Source: Kineosporiaceae bacterium (GTDB lineage Bacteria > Actinomycetota > Actinomycetes > Actinomycetales > Kineosporiaceae). From it: 64,000 nt of DNA. The notes under the pieces are model-generated. The model was not told the DNA's origin and did not search any database. It worked only from the letters and a program-made list of their open reading frames with translations. The position numbers and the translations under genes were made by a program. Each line of letters begins with the position of its first letter. Position 1 is the first letter of the stretch. Where the stretch lies: NCBI GenBank assembly GCA_016713225.1, contig JADJPO010000003.1:1116001-1180000 (forward strand), given 5' to 3'. Shown here piece after piece: positions 9,059-17,450 of this stretch.

Positions 9059-9490
9059 TCAGAAGATCCCGGGGACCACCTCTTCGGCCTGATCGGCGAA
9101 CGACGACTCCTGCTCGGACAGGTAGCTCTCCCACGCGGTGGCATCCCAGATCTCGATCCGGTCGCCGGCACCGATCACGGCACACTCGCGATCCAGACCG
9201 GCGTAGCCGCGCAACATCGAGGGCACCGTGATCCGGCCCTGCCGGTCGAGCACCTCGTCACTGGCTCCGGACAGGAACACCCGCAGGTAGTCCCGAGCCT
9301 GCTTGCTCGTGACGGGTGCCTGGCGCAACTGACCGGCGATGCGGGAGAACTCGGCGACCGGGAAGACGTACAGGCAGCGTTCCTGACCCCGGGTCACCAC
9401 CACTCCGTCCTCCAGCTGCTCACGAAACTTCGCCGGCAGGATCAGCCGGCCCTTGTCGTCCAGTCGCGGGGTATGGGTGCCGAGGAACAT
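9059..9490 (-). CDS. mraZ: Transcriptional regulator MraZ
   Basis: First gene of the division/wall cluster and its own repressor in characterised bacteria. The 143 aa protein carries two SpoVT-AbrB-like repeats: the first opens HTPRLDDKGRLILPAKFRE and the second has DRQGRITVPSMLRGYAGL, including the DxKGR and DxQGR DNA-contact loops. The ATG at 9490 is used because the strong purine-rich site GGGAGGG lies 8 bases upstream and family members begin MFLGTHTP. An upstream start at 9526 would only add a glycine-rich extension. Its promoter with MraZ-type repeats lies 55-85 bp upstream. Confidence 0.95.
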   Translation of the reverse strand: MFLGTHTPRLDDKGRLILPAKFREQLEDGVVVTRGQERCLYVFPVAEFSRIAGQLRQAPVTSKQARDYLRVFLSGASDEVLDRQGRITVPSMLRGYAGLDRECAVIGAGDRIEIWDATAWESYLSEQESSFADQAEEVVPGIF

Positions 9491-9544
9491 GCGCCCCGCC
9501 CTCCCTGAGCCCCCACCGAGACCCACCCCGACCTTCCAGACGGC

Positions 9545-9575
9545 CCCACTCTACTCCACTTCCCTCCACCGTCAA
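9545..9575 (-). promoter_or_regulatory. mraZ promoter with embedded MraZ-binding repeats
   Basis: On the minus strand TTGACG (9570-9575) and TAGAGT (9548-9553) are separated by 16 bases, a good vegetative promoter. Three GTGG(A/G) pentamers start every 10 bases at 9569, 9559 and 9549 on the same strand, each separated by five bases. Tandem GTGG-type pentamers with 5-base spacers are the known MraZ recognition pattern. Binding here would sit between -35 and -10 and block initiation, which fits autorepression. Confidence 0.75.
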
Positions 9576-9995
9576 CGATGCGTTACCCCCGCCGTGTGTC
9601 CGCTCTTGCGACGACATCGCAGGTCACGGGCTTGATCTGGGATCTGACGCGCCCAACCCCGCCGTCCGATCCCGCGGCGAGGCGCGGGACCCACCTCGAC
9701 CTCTCCGGCGCCCACGACTGCCGCTGAAACGGGGCATAACGGGGTGAAAGAGTCGCGTCGACCGGGATCCAGGCCATCGGTGGGAGAAAGTGGGGGGGCT
9801 GCCCGGGCGGTCACGGGCGGTCACCGGCGGGCCGGACGAACCGCCGACCAGGGCCGGCGGGCCGGGGAACCACTGCCGGAACGTGGCCCGACTGGGGCGA
9901 ACCGGCCCACGTGTGTGAGCCTGGTGCGGCGTCGCCTGAGACACTGGCGCCGTGCACCGGCGCTGCGACGGTGTTCGCAGCAGGAGGAGGATCAG
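9576..9995. other. Intergenic region between mraZ and the MoxR operon
   Basis: About 420 bp with no gene I can support; open frames here lack ribosome binding sites and family similarity. It holds the upstream part of the divergent mraZ promoter, a GTGGG pair (see 9780-9794), and a tandem duplication of GGGCGGTCAC at 9805-9824. The promoter of the MoxR operon should lie in the right half, but no convincing -35/-10 pair is visible. Confidence 0.5.
9780..9794 (+). promoter_or_regulatory. Possible second MraZ site upstream of the MoxR operon
   Basis: GTGGG at 9780-9784 and GTGGG at 9790-9794 are separated by AGAAA, giving the same 10-base period and pentamer seen at the mraZ promoter, but on the opposite strand and facing moxR. 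Only two repeats are present, against three at mraZ, so this is a weaker candidate. Confidence 0.35.
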
Positions 9996-10979
9996 GTGAC
10001 CATGACCAGCCCGCCCGGGGCGATGGCGGCTTCGATCGAGACGGCCCACCACGTCACGAGCACGATCCGGCAGGCGGTGGAGCGGGTGATCGACGGCAAG
10101 CCGGACGTCGTCCGGCTCGCGGTCACCGTGTTGATCGCCGAGGGACACCTGCTGCTCGAGGACGTGCCGGGTGTCGGCAAGACCATGCTCGCCAAGGCCC
10201 TGGCCCGATCGATCGGGTGCTCGGTGCGCCGGATCCAGTTCACCCCCGACCTGATGCCGAGCGACGTGACCGGCGTGAGCATCTACAACTCCGAGCGCGG
10301 GGACTTCGAGTTCAAGCCCGGCGCGGTGTTCTCCAACGTCGTGGTGGGCGATGAGATCAACCGGGCCAGCCCCAAGACCCAGTCCGCGCTGCTGGAGTGC
10401 ATGGAAGAGCGCAATGTCACCGTCGACGGCACCACCTACCGGCTGCAGCCGCCGTTCATCGTGATCGCGACCCAGAACCCGATCGACATGGAGGGCACCT
10501 ACCCGTTGCCCGAGGCCCAGCGCGACCGGTTCATGGCTCGGCTCTCGATGGGCTACCCCTCGGGCGCGGCCGAGCTCGAGATGCTCGACCGCCACGGTGC
10601 GCAGGACCCGCTCGAATCGCTGGCGCCCGTGGCCGACGCCGAGCTGATCCGCCAGCTCATCGCCACGGTGCGCGGCGTCTACACCGCAGACGCCATCAAG
10701 GAGTACGTGATCGCCCTGGTCCGGGCCACGCGCACCTCCCCCGATCTGCGCCTGGGTGCCTCCCCCCGCTCGGCGTTGCAGCTGTTGCGGGCGGCCAAGG
10801 CCTACGCCGTGACCGAGGGCCGCAACCACGTCCTGCCGGACGACGTCCAGGCGCTCGTGGTGCCGGTGCTCGCCCACCGTCTGCTGCCCAGCCCCGATGC
10901 CGCGATCCATCAGCGCACCCCCGAGGAGTCGCTGGCGACCCTGCTCAGCCAGGTACCCGTGCCCCGGGCGAGGGCCTGA
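9996..10979 (+). CDS. MoxR-family AAA+ ATPase
   Basis: Chaperone-like AAA+ ATPase; MoxR proteins act with vWA or DUF58 partners in maturation of complexes or envelope stress responses. Visible motifs: Walker A GVPGVGKT, Walker B VVGDEINRASPKTQSALLE, and sensor-1 region ATQNPIDMEGTYPLPEAQRDRF. At 327 aa it has the usual length. The GTG at 9996 is preceded by AGGAGGA with good spacing; an ATG two codons later is an alternative. It heads the three-gene set MoxR, DUF58, transglutaminase, a common actinobacterial arrangement. Confidence 0.93.
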   Translation: MTMTSPPGAMAASIETAHHVTSTIRQAVERVIDGKPDVVRLAVTVLIAEGHLLLEDVPGVGKTMLAKALARSIGCSVRRIQFTPDLMPSDVTGVSIYNSERGDFEFKPGAVFSNVVVGDEINRASPKTQSALLECMEERNVTVDGTTYRLQPPFIVIATQNPIDMEGTYPLPEAQRDRFMARLSMGYPSGAAELEMLDRHGAQDPLESLAPVADAELIRQLIATVRGVYTADAIKEYVIALVRATRTSPDLRLGASPRSALQLLRAAKAYAVTEGRNHVLPDDVQALVVPVLAHRLLPSPDAAIHQRTPEESLATLLSQVPVPRARA

Positions 10980-11029
10980 ACCGCTCGACAGCACAACCCC
11001 GAGGACGGCCCGATGAGGAGGGTGGCCCG

Positions 11030-12349
11030 ATGACCTGGCTCCGAGCAGCCCTGGGTGGTCTCACCACCCGTGGGCGCGCGTTCCTGGCAGCCGGGGTGGC
11101 GGCAACGGCCTCGGCCTTCATCCTCGGCCAACGAGACCTGCTGCGCATCGGCGTCCTGCTGATCGTGCTGCCGGCAGCCTGTGCCCTGGTGATCGGCCGG
11201 GCGCAGCTGCGACTGGCCCTGACCCGCACCATCAGTCCGGCGCGGGTGGTCAGCGGCGACACTGCGCGGGTGCGGCTCGAACTCGAGAACCTCACCCGGC
11301 TGGTGACCCGGGTGCTGTTGGCCGAGGACACCATCCCCTATTCCCTGGGGCCCTCACCGCGGTTCGTGATGGCCCGGTTGCCCGGCGGACGACGCGCCGC
11401 CGTCACCTACTCGGTGCCCACTCAGACCCGGGGGCGCTACGAGATCGGCCCGTTGCGGTTGCAGATGTCCGACCCGTTCGGCCTGTGCGAGGTGACCCGC
11501 GCGTTCACCGCCACCGACCCGTTGATCGTGGTGCCGCGCACCTGGCCGCTGTCCGGCGCCCCCACGGGCGGCCACTGGGGTGGTAGCGGTGAGGCGATGC
11601 ACGGCACGGCGGCGGCCAGCGGCGTCCACGACATCGCCATCCGCGAGTACCGCTACGGCGACGACCTGCGCCGGGTGCACTGGCGCTCGACCGCCCGGCG
11701 CGGCGAGCTCATGGTGCGTCGCGAAGAGCAGCCGCGACAGATGCGTGCCACCGTCCTGCTGGACAGCCGGGCGGACTCACATCGTGGCGACGGCCCGGCC
11801 AGCAGTTTCGAGTGGGCGGTCAGTGCCACCGCCTCGGTCGCCGTGCACCTGTCCGGCCTGCGTTACGGCGTCCGGTTGCTGACCGATGACCCAACGGCCA
11901 CCTGGAGCTCGGCCAGTGGGGACTCCAGTACCGCAGCCCTGCTGGAGCGGCTGGCGTTGGCCGAGACCACCGACGACACCACGCTGGGCAGCTCGGTGGC
12001 CGCGCTGCAGAGTTCGCGCGGTGACGGGCTGATCGTGGCCGTGCTGGGCGACCTCGAACCCGACCTCGCCCATGCCCTGGCCCAGGTACGCCACCCCGGA
12101 TCGTGCGCGGTGGCGATCCTGCTCGCCACCCCCCGGTGGTCACCGGGGCGTTCTGCCGCCGACGACGCCGGCAGCGACTCGCGCCGGGAGCGCGTCGCGG
12201 CCGTGTTGCGCACCGCAGGCTGGTCGGTGACCGAGGTCGACCCGTCGTCCGCGGTGCCGATGGTGTGGCAGCGCCTGATGGGTGCCTCGGCCGGTATCGG
12301 CCGGGCCGCGCCGACCGGCGTGGGTACCGGATCGGGAGGTCGGCGATGA
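11030..12349 (+). CDS. DUF58 domain-containing membrane protein
   Basis: Partner of the upstream MoxR ATPase. Two N-terminal membrane segments (about residues 20-65, including GVLLIVLPAACALVIG) are followed by a long soluble region. The DUF58 signature is clear: DIAIREYRYGDDLRRVHWRS, then ARRGELMVRREEQ. The family resembles vWA-fold proteins and is thought to be regulated or remodelled by MoxR, but its biochemical role is not settled. The ATG at 11030 gives 439 aa. The stop overlaps the transglutaminase start as ATGA. Confidence 0.9.
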   Translation: MTWLRAALGGLTTRGRAFLAAGVAATASAFILGQRDLLRIGVLLIVLPAACALVIGRAQLRLALTRTISPARVVSGDTARVRLELENLTRLVTRVLLAEDTIPYSLGPSPRFVMARLPGGRRAAVTYSVPTQTRGRYEIGPLRLQMSDPFGLCEVTRAFTATDPLIVVPRTWPLSGAPTGGHWGGSGEAMHGTAAASGVHDIAIREYRYGDDLRRVHWRSTARRGELMVRREEQPRQMRATVLLDSRADSHRGDGPASSFEWAVSATASVAVHLSGLRYGVRLLTDDPTATWSSASGDSSTAALLERLALAETTDDTTLGSSVAALQSSRGDGLIVAVLGDLEPDLAHALAQVRHPGSCAVAILLATPRWSPGRSAADDAGSDSRRERVAAVLRTAGWSVTEVDPSSAVPMVWQRLMGASAGIGRAAPTGVGTGSGGRR

Positions 12350-14730
12350 CCGCTCCGCTGCGCCTGGCCCTGGCCGCGCTGGTCGCCACACTGTTGGCGG
12401 CCACGACCCTGCGGCCCCTGTTCGCCGACCTGAGCTGGACGGCGCCCGTCCTGGTCGTCGTCCTGGTGTGCTCGCTGGTCGGCGTGGCGGTGCGTCAGCT
12501 CACGCCCATCTGGCCGCTGGCCGCGTTGGCACAGGCCGGTGCTCTGACGGTGACACTGACCGCGCTGTTCGCCCGGCGCCAGGCCGTGTTCGGCATCCTG
12601 CCCGGGCCCGAGGCCCTCGATCGCATGGGCACCCTGTTGACCGAGGGCAGCCAGGTGATCCGCACCGCCGGACCACCGGTGCCCGTCGGGGCGGGCATCG
12701 TGCTGCTGGCCACGCTGGGCATGGCGCTGGTGGCGTTCGCGGTCGACCTCGTGGCGGCGTCCCTGGAGCGCCCCGCAGCCGCCGGGCTGCCGCTGCTGGC
12801 GGTCTACTCGGTGCCGGCGGCGGTGTTGCCCCAGGGCGTTCCGTGGATCTACTTCCTGGTGGCAGCACTGGGGTACCTGATGTTGGTCACCGTCGACTGG
12901 GTCGATCGGGTGCATGCCTGGGGACGCGTGCTGGGTCACGGTCCGCACGAGCGCCGGGTGAACCTGGGCGGGCCGCTGAGCGGTGGACGACGCGTGGCCG
13001 CGATCTCGCTGGCTGTCGCGGTGCTGCTGCCGATGGTCACCCCCGGGGTCGACGAACGACTGTTGACCGGCGGCGACGGTGACGGCGAGGGCCGAGGCCG
13101 AGGCCAGATCAGCGTGGTCAACCCCATCCTGACGCTGCACCAGAACCTCACCTCGCGCAGCAACGACCCGGTGATCACGTACACCACCACGATGGCCTCC
13201 CCCGACCCGTTGCGGATCGCGACCGACGACACCTTCAGTGGCGAACGCTGGGCGCCCTCGACAGGGCCGATCAGCCGTAAGCAGAAGGTGCAGGACGGCC
13301 TGCCGTTCCCACCAGGGCTCAGCAGTCAGGTCAGCCGCCGGGACGAGACCACGAACATCGCGATCGGCAAGCTGAGCGAGACCTACCTGCCGCTGCCCTA
13401 CCCGACCACCGTGGTCGAGATCGAGGGCCGGTGGCTGTACGAGAAGGCCTCGCTGAACGTCGTCGGCGACGGCCAGCGGACCGACGGGGTCTCGTACACC
13501 GCGCGGCACCTGTCCATCGAGCCCACCGCGGAGCAGCTCGCGGCGGCGCCGGCGCCTCCGCAAGACCTGCAGCGCACCTTCACGGCCCTGCCGAGCCTGC
13601 CGGCGCTGGTGCGTCAGACCGCACGCACCGTGGCCGGCACCGGCAGCCACTACGAACAGGCTCTGGCGATCCAGGACTACCTGCGGACCTCGGGCGGGTT
13701 CACCTACAGCGAGAAGATCTCGGGGCCGGAGGACGGCAGTGGCACCGAGGCGGTCACGGCCTTCCTGACCGGCAAGAAGGGGTACTGCGTCCAGTTCGCC
13801 TCGACGATGGCCGTGCTGTCGCGCACCCTCGGGATCCCCGCTCGGGTGGCGGTGGGCTTCCTGCCCGGCACCGCCAAGGGCGGCGGCCAGTACACGATCA
13901 GCCTGCAGGATGCTCATGCCTGGCCCGAGTTGTACTTCGAGAACGTCGGCTGGGTTCGGTTCGAACCGACCCCGGCCCGCCGGGCGCCATCCCTGCCGGG
14001 CTATGCCCAGACCGATCCGGTGGCCCCCAGCGCCCCGGAAGCCACGCCGAGCGCCTCGGTGTCGGCGAGCGCCTCGGCCGGACCCGCCTCGCGCGCGGCT
14101 CGGCCGGCGCCGGAGAGGCCCGAGACCTCCACCACGGCCACGGACACCTCCTGGTTCGACCGGATCCCGTGGCGGATCCTGGCCGCCCTGGCCTCGCTCG
14201 GCCTGCTGGCGGCCGCACCGTGGCTCGCCGGCCAGGTGATCCGACGGCGGCGGTGGTCGCGAGCCCGGACCCCGCAGCTGCGCGCCGAGGCCGCCTGGGA
14301 CGACCTGCGCGACCGGTTGAGTGACCTGGGGGTGGTCTGGGCCAGGTCGTGGACGCCGCGCGCCCTGATGCACCGGCTCAGCCACGACCACACCCTGCCC
14401 GCCGAGGCACTGGCCGCTCTGGAGCGGCTGGTGCACGACATCGAGACCGCTCGATATGCGCCGCCGGACGCCGCGTCGGCACGCACCACCGACCAGGTGC
14501 GGGCCGACACCGATCGGGTGGTCGAGGCCGTCGGCGAGTTGGTCGGGCCTCAGGCAAGGCGCCGCGCCCGGTTGGTGCCGGCCTCGGGGATCGCCGTGTT
14601 CACCGGTTCGCGCCGGGCTCTCCGTCAGCAGTCGACCGGCGAGCAGGAGGGCGGTCTGCTGCGGGTGCAGCCGCGCCGTCCTCGGGATCGCCGGCCGCGC
14701 GAACGCGCCGGCTCCGGCGACCGTCGCTAG
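12346..14730 (+). CDS. TgpA-like transglutaminase-domain membrane protein
   Basis: Third member of the MoxR-DUF58-transglutaminase unit. An N-terminal block of about five or six membrane segments (residues 1-230) is followed by an extracellular transglutaminase-like core. The catalytic cysteine is in KKGYCVQFASTMAVLSR and the histidine in DAHAWPELYFE, ahead of WVRFEPTP. An Ala/Ser/Pro linker and a further membrane segment near residue 620 precede a cytoplasmic DUF4129-like tail. Whether it crosslinks or hydrolyses envelope proteins is unknown. Length 794 aa is typical. The ATG overlaps the DUF58 stop. Confidence 0.92.
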   Translation: MTAPLRLALAALVATLLAATTLRPLFADLSWTAPVLVVVLVCSLVGVAVRQLTPIWPLAALAQAGALTVTLTALFARRQAVFGILPGPEALDRMGTLLTEGSQVIRTAGPPVPVGAGIVLLATLGMALVAFAVDLVAASLERPAAAGLPLLAVYSVPAAVLPQGVPWIYFLVAALGYLMLVTVDWVDRVHAWGRVLGHGPHERRVNLGGPLSGGRRVAAISLAVAVLLPMVTPGVDERLLTGGDGDGEGRGRGQISVVNPILTLHQNLTSRSNDPVITYTTTMASPDPLRIATDDTFSGERWAPSTGPISRKQKVQDGLPFPPGLSSQVSRRDETTNIAIGKLSETYLPLPYPTTVVEIEGRWLYEKASLNVVGDGQRTDGVSYTARHLSIEPTAEQLAAAPAPPQDLQRTFTALPSLPALVRQTARTVAGTGSHYEQALAIQDYLRTSGGFTYSEKISGPEDGSGTEAVTAFLTGKKGYCVQFASTMAVLSRTLGIPARVAVGFLPGTAKGGGQYTISLQDAHAWPELYFENVGWVRFEPTPARRAPSLPGYAQTDPVAPSAPEATPSASVSASASAGPASRAARPAPERPETSTTATDTSWFDRIPWRILAALASLGLLAAAPWLAGQVIRRRRWSRARTPQLRAEAAWDDLRDRLSDLGVVWARSWTPRALMHRLSHDHTLPAEALAALERLVHDIETARYAPPDAASARTTDQVRADTDRVVEAVGELVGPQARRRARLVPASGIAVFTGSRRALRQQSTGEQEGGLLRVQPRRPRDRRPRERAGSGDRR

Positions 14731-14759
14731 CTCTCGGTGATGCGGGGTGGGTGGGGGTG

Positions 14760-15158
14760 TCAGCGCTCGTCGCGCCGGCGGTCCCATCGCTGCTCCATGC
14801 GCTGCATGAAGGTGCCCTTGGATCCCTTGGACTTGCGACCCGCAGCCGGAGGCCGGACACCGCCGGTGGCGGTCACAACCCCTGTGGGGCCGCTGCGTCG
14901 TCGGGCTGAGAAGGCGAAGACCGTACCGCCCAGCATGGCGAGGAACCCGAGGACGCCGATCAGGACCATGCCCTTGGCCACGCCGAGCAGGAGCACCACC
15001 AGACCGATCACCACGGCCAGCAGGCCGATGATCAAGCGAGACAGGTATCCGTGACGGCGAGCGACACCGCGCATGGTGGAGGCGAACTTCGGATCCTCCG
15101 CATAGAGGGCGCGCTCCATCTGCTCCAGTAAGCGCTGCTCGTTATCGGAGAGCGGCAC
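14760..15158 (-). CDS. DUF3040 domain-containing membrane protein
   Basis: Actinobacterial family of unknown function with two adjacent membrane segments. The conserved N-terminus PLSDNEQRLLEQMERALYAE is followed by the hairpin of hydrophobic segments (LIIGLLAVVIGLVVLLLGVA and MVLIGVLGFLAMLGGTVFAF) and a basic tail. The GTG at 15158 is chosen because GGGAGG lies 5-6 bases upstream and the family motif begins immediately after. From memory the same family sits at this position near mraZ in mycobacteria and streptomycetes. Confidence 0.88.
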   Translation of the reverse strand: MPLSDNEQRLLEQMERALYAEDPKFASTMRGVARRHGYLSRLIIGLLAVVIGLVVLLLGVAKGMVLIGVLGFLAMLGGTVFAFSARRRSGPTGVVTATGGVRPPAAGRKSKGSKGTFMQRMEQRWDRRRDER

Positions 15159-15302
15159 GACGACCTCCCAGGAACAGAACGCGCGGCAGGGTACAACGCG
15201 GCGAGGTCCAGGATAAGTCGGGTCGGCCCCTGACGAAACCCGCACTGGCCACTCTCGGCCCAGTGTCGGCCGCCGCAAGCGACAACTTTACCTGGGATTG
15301 CC

Positions 15303-16612
15303 CTACCAAGGGCCCGGATCCCGCGCGGAATAGTCCTCTCGGACCAGACTTGCCGGACGTACGGCCCCCTCCCCGAACCGGGCGCTGGCCTGGTCGACCG
15401 CCCGCTCGGCCTCCCGCCAGCCGTGCTCACGCTCGTCGAAGGCCAGCTGGTGATGCCCCTGGGTGGCCTCGGTCAGCCCCTCGAGCCGCACCCCCACCAG
15501 ACGCAACCGGGCGCGATCGAGCCCGAGGCCCTCGTACAGCGCGCGGGCGGTGGCATGGACGACGCGGGCCACGTCGGTGTGCTCGGGCAGGGTGCGCGAC
15601 CGAGTGAGCGTGGTGAAATCCGCGAACCGGATCTTGATCACCACGGTGCGGCCGATCATCCCGGCAGACCGGGACCGGGCAGCCACCTTCTCGGACAACC
15701 GCAGCAGCTCCCGCAGCACCACCTCGGGGTCGTCGACATCGCGCTCGAAGGTCTCCTCGGCGCCGATGCTCTTCTCCACCTGCTCCGGAACGACGGGCCG
15801 CGGGTCTCGCCCCCAGGACAGCTCGTGCAGCTGGGCCCCGACGGCGCCCAGCGCTCGTTCCAGGGTGTCCACGGGGTGTGCGCGATGTCGGCGACGGTGT
15901 GCAACCCGAGGCGCTTCAGACTCTCCTCCGTGCGCTCCCCCACGCCCCACAGCGCGCCGACCGGTAAGGCGTGCAGGTAGGGGACCGCCCGGTCGGCGGC
16001 CACCACCAGCACCCCGTCCGGTTTGGCGCGTCCGGAGGCCAGCTTGGCCACGAACTTGGTCGCCGCTACCCCGACCGAGCAGGTGATCCGTTGCTCATCG
16101 GCCACCCGGTCGCGGATCAACTGGGCGATCCGTGCCGGTCGGCCCAGGCGGCGGATCGCCCCCGAGACGTCGAGGAACGCCTCGTCCAGGCTCAACGGCT
16201 CGACCAGCGGCGTGATGGACCGGAAGATCTCCATGACGCCGCGCGAGACCTCGGCATAGCGGTGGTGATCGGGTTCGAGCACCACCGCCTGCGGGCAGAT
16301 CCGCCGCGCCCGGCCGAGCGGCATCGCCGAGTGGACGCCGAACCGGCGGGCCTCGTACGTGGCCGACAGCACCACCGCTCGCCGGCCGCTGCCACCGACG
16401 ATCATCGGCAGACCACGCAGCTCGGGCCGTTCGATCAGTTCGACCGAGGCGTAGAAGGCGTCCATGTCGACGTGCAGGATCGAGCAGTCGGCGTCGTCCG
16501 GCACCGCACCGAGGGCACCGGGGGCACTGGGGGAACCGGTGACACCGGGATCGGCAGCGGGTCTGTCCGGTCGCCCGGGTCGACCACCTCGATCGAGCTG
16601 GCGGCGACTCAC
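15303..16612 (-). pseudogene. dinB: DNA polymerase IV (DinB), broken by a +/-1 frameshift
   Basis: Y-family translesion polymerase in two frames. The first frame (from the GTG at 16612) carries the catalytic motifs VDMDAFYASVE and PLSLDEAFLDVSG and continues to LHTVADIAHTP. The second frame resumes with VDTLERALGAVGAQLHELSWGRD and holds the whole little-finger domain, including a clamp-binding-like HQLAF near the C-terminus. The join falls at the run of four G on the plus strand at 15873-15876; adding one base restores a normal protein of about 436 aa. Both halves remain well conserved, so this is either a very recent mutation or a sequencing error. The gene is last in the dnaE2 cassette. Confidence 0.85.
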
Positions 16613-16639
16613 GACCCGCCCCGAACGAACCTCACCGGG

Positions 16640-17425
16640 TCAGGGACGTTGAGCCACGACGTGCAGTTGCGCGGCGATGGCGGCGAGCTCGGAGTGGGAG
16701 AGGTGGTCACCGGCCGCCCGCTCCAGCTCGAGCAGCGCCGCCGCGGCGTCCGGGTCGGAGTCGACCAGCGCGCCCGGCAGCAGATCGGCGAACAACCGGA
16801 CGCCGTGGATGGCCCGGATCGACAACCCGTCCAGCATCTCCAGCAGGGTCGAGCGGTCGAACCGGCGCGGCACGACGTCGTCGTCCGAGCCCTTCCCGGC
16901 AGGATCGTCCAGCAACCTCCGGGCGTCGTGGAACCGACCCGACAGTGCCCGCGCGAGAACGGCGCCGAGTCGTTGCGGCACCAGCAGGCTGAGCAGCCCC
17001 TCGGAGCGCAGGGTGGCCACAGCGTCGGCGAGGGCGGCCGAGGGGTCGTCGGTGTACTCCAGGGCGCCGTGACAGAGCACCAGATCGGCGCTCTCGGCCC
17101 CGAGCAGGCCGACCAGCTCACCGGCGTCCCCCTGCAGGGAACGGACCCGGCTGCCCGCGTCGGCCTCGGCGACGCGCCGCTGCAGTGCGGCCAACGCATC
17201 CGGGCTGGGGTCGACCACGGTGACCCGGTGACCGAGGGCGGCCAGCGGGACGGCGAATCCCCCGGTGCCACCGCCGACGTCGACCACGTCCAGCGGGCGA
17301 CCGAGCGCCGCACTGCGTTCGGCGGCGAGGGCATCCAGCAGATCCCAGACCACCGCGGTCCGGACGGCGGTACGCGGGTCGGTACGCAGGCTCCAGCGGC
17401 GGGAGCGCGAGGGGTCGTCGGGCAC
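16640..17425 (-). CDS. Class I SAM-dependent methyltransferase
   Basis: A Rossmann-type methyltransferase with motif I VVDVGGGTGGFAVPLAALG, an acidic end of strand 2 (VTVVDPSPDALAAL) and motif IV-like DLVLCHGALEYTDDP. The C-terminal part is consistent with small-molecule or tRNA-modifying relatives, but the substrate cannot be assigned. A GTG start at 17425 (261 aa) is used; an in-frame GTG at 17434 is an alternative. It sits 25 bp after dnaE2 and 27 bp before dinB, so it is probably part of the damage-inducible unit. A role for methylation in that unit is not established. Confidence 0.85.
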   Translation of the reverse strand: MPDDPSRSRRWSLRTDPRTAVRTAVVWDLLDALAAERSAALGRPLDVVDVGGGTGGFAVPLAALGHRVTVVDPSPDALAALQRRVAEADAGSRVRSLQGDAGELVGLLGAESADLVLCHGALEYTDDPSAALADAVATLRSEGLLSLLVPQRLGAVLARALSGRFHDARRLLDDPAGKGSDDDVVPRRFDRSTLLEMLDGLSIRAIHGVRLFADLLPGALVDSDPDAAAALLELERAAGDHLSHSELAAIAAQLHVVAQRP

Positions 17426-17450
17426 GAGGCCCACCCTAGAGCGAGTTGGT

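Noticed and set aside
9624..10994. 456-codon frame on the minus strand opposite moxR
   Set aside because: No ribosome binding site and no recognisable domain; the MoxR frame on the plus strand has all catalytic motifs.
11863..14787. 974-codon frame opposite the transglutaminase
   Set aside because: Low-complexity shadow of the real DUF58 and transglutaminase genes.
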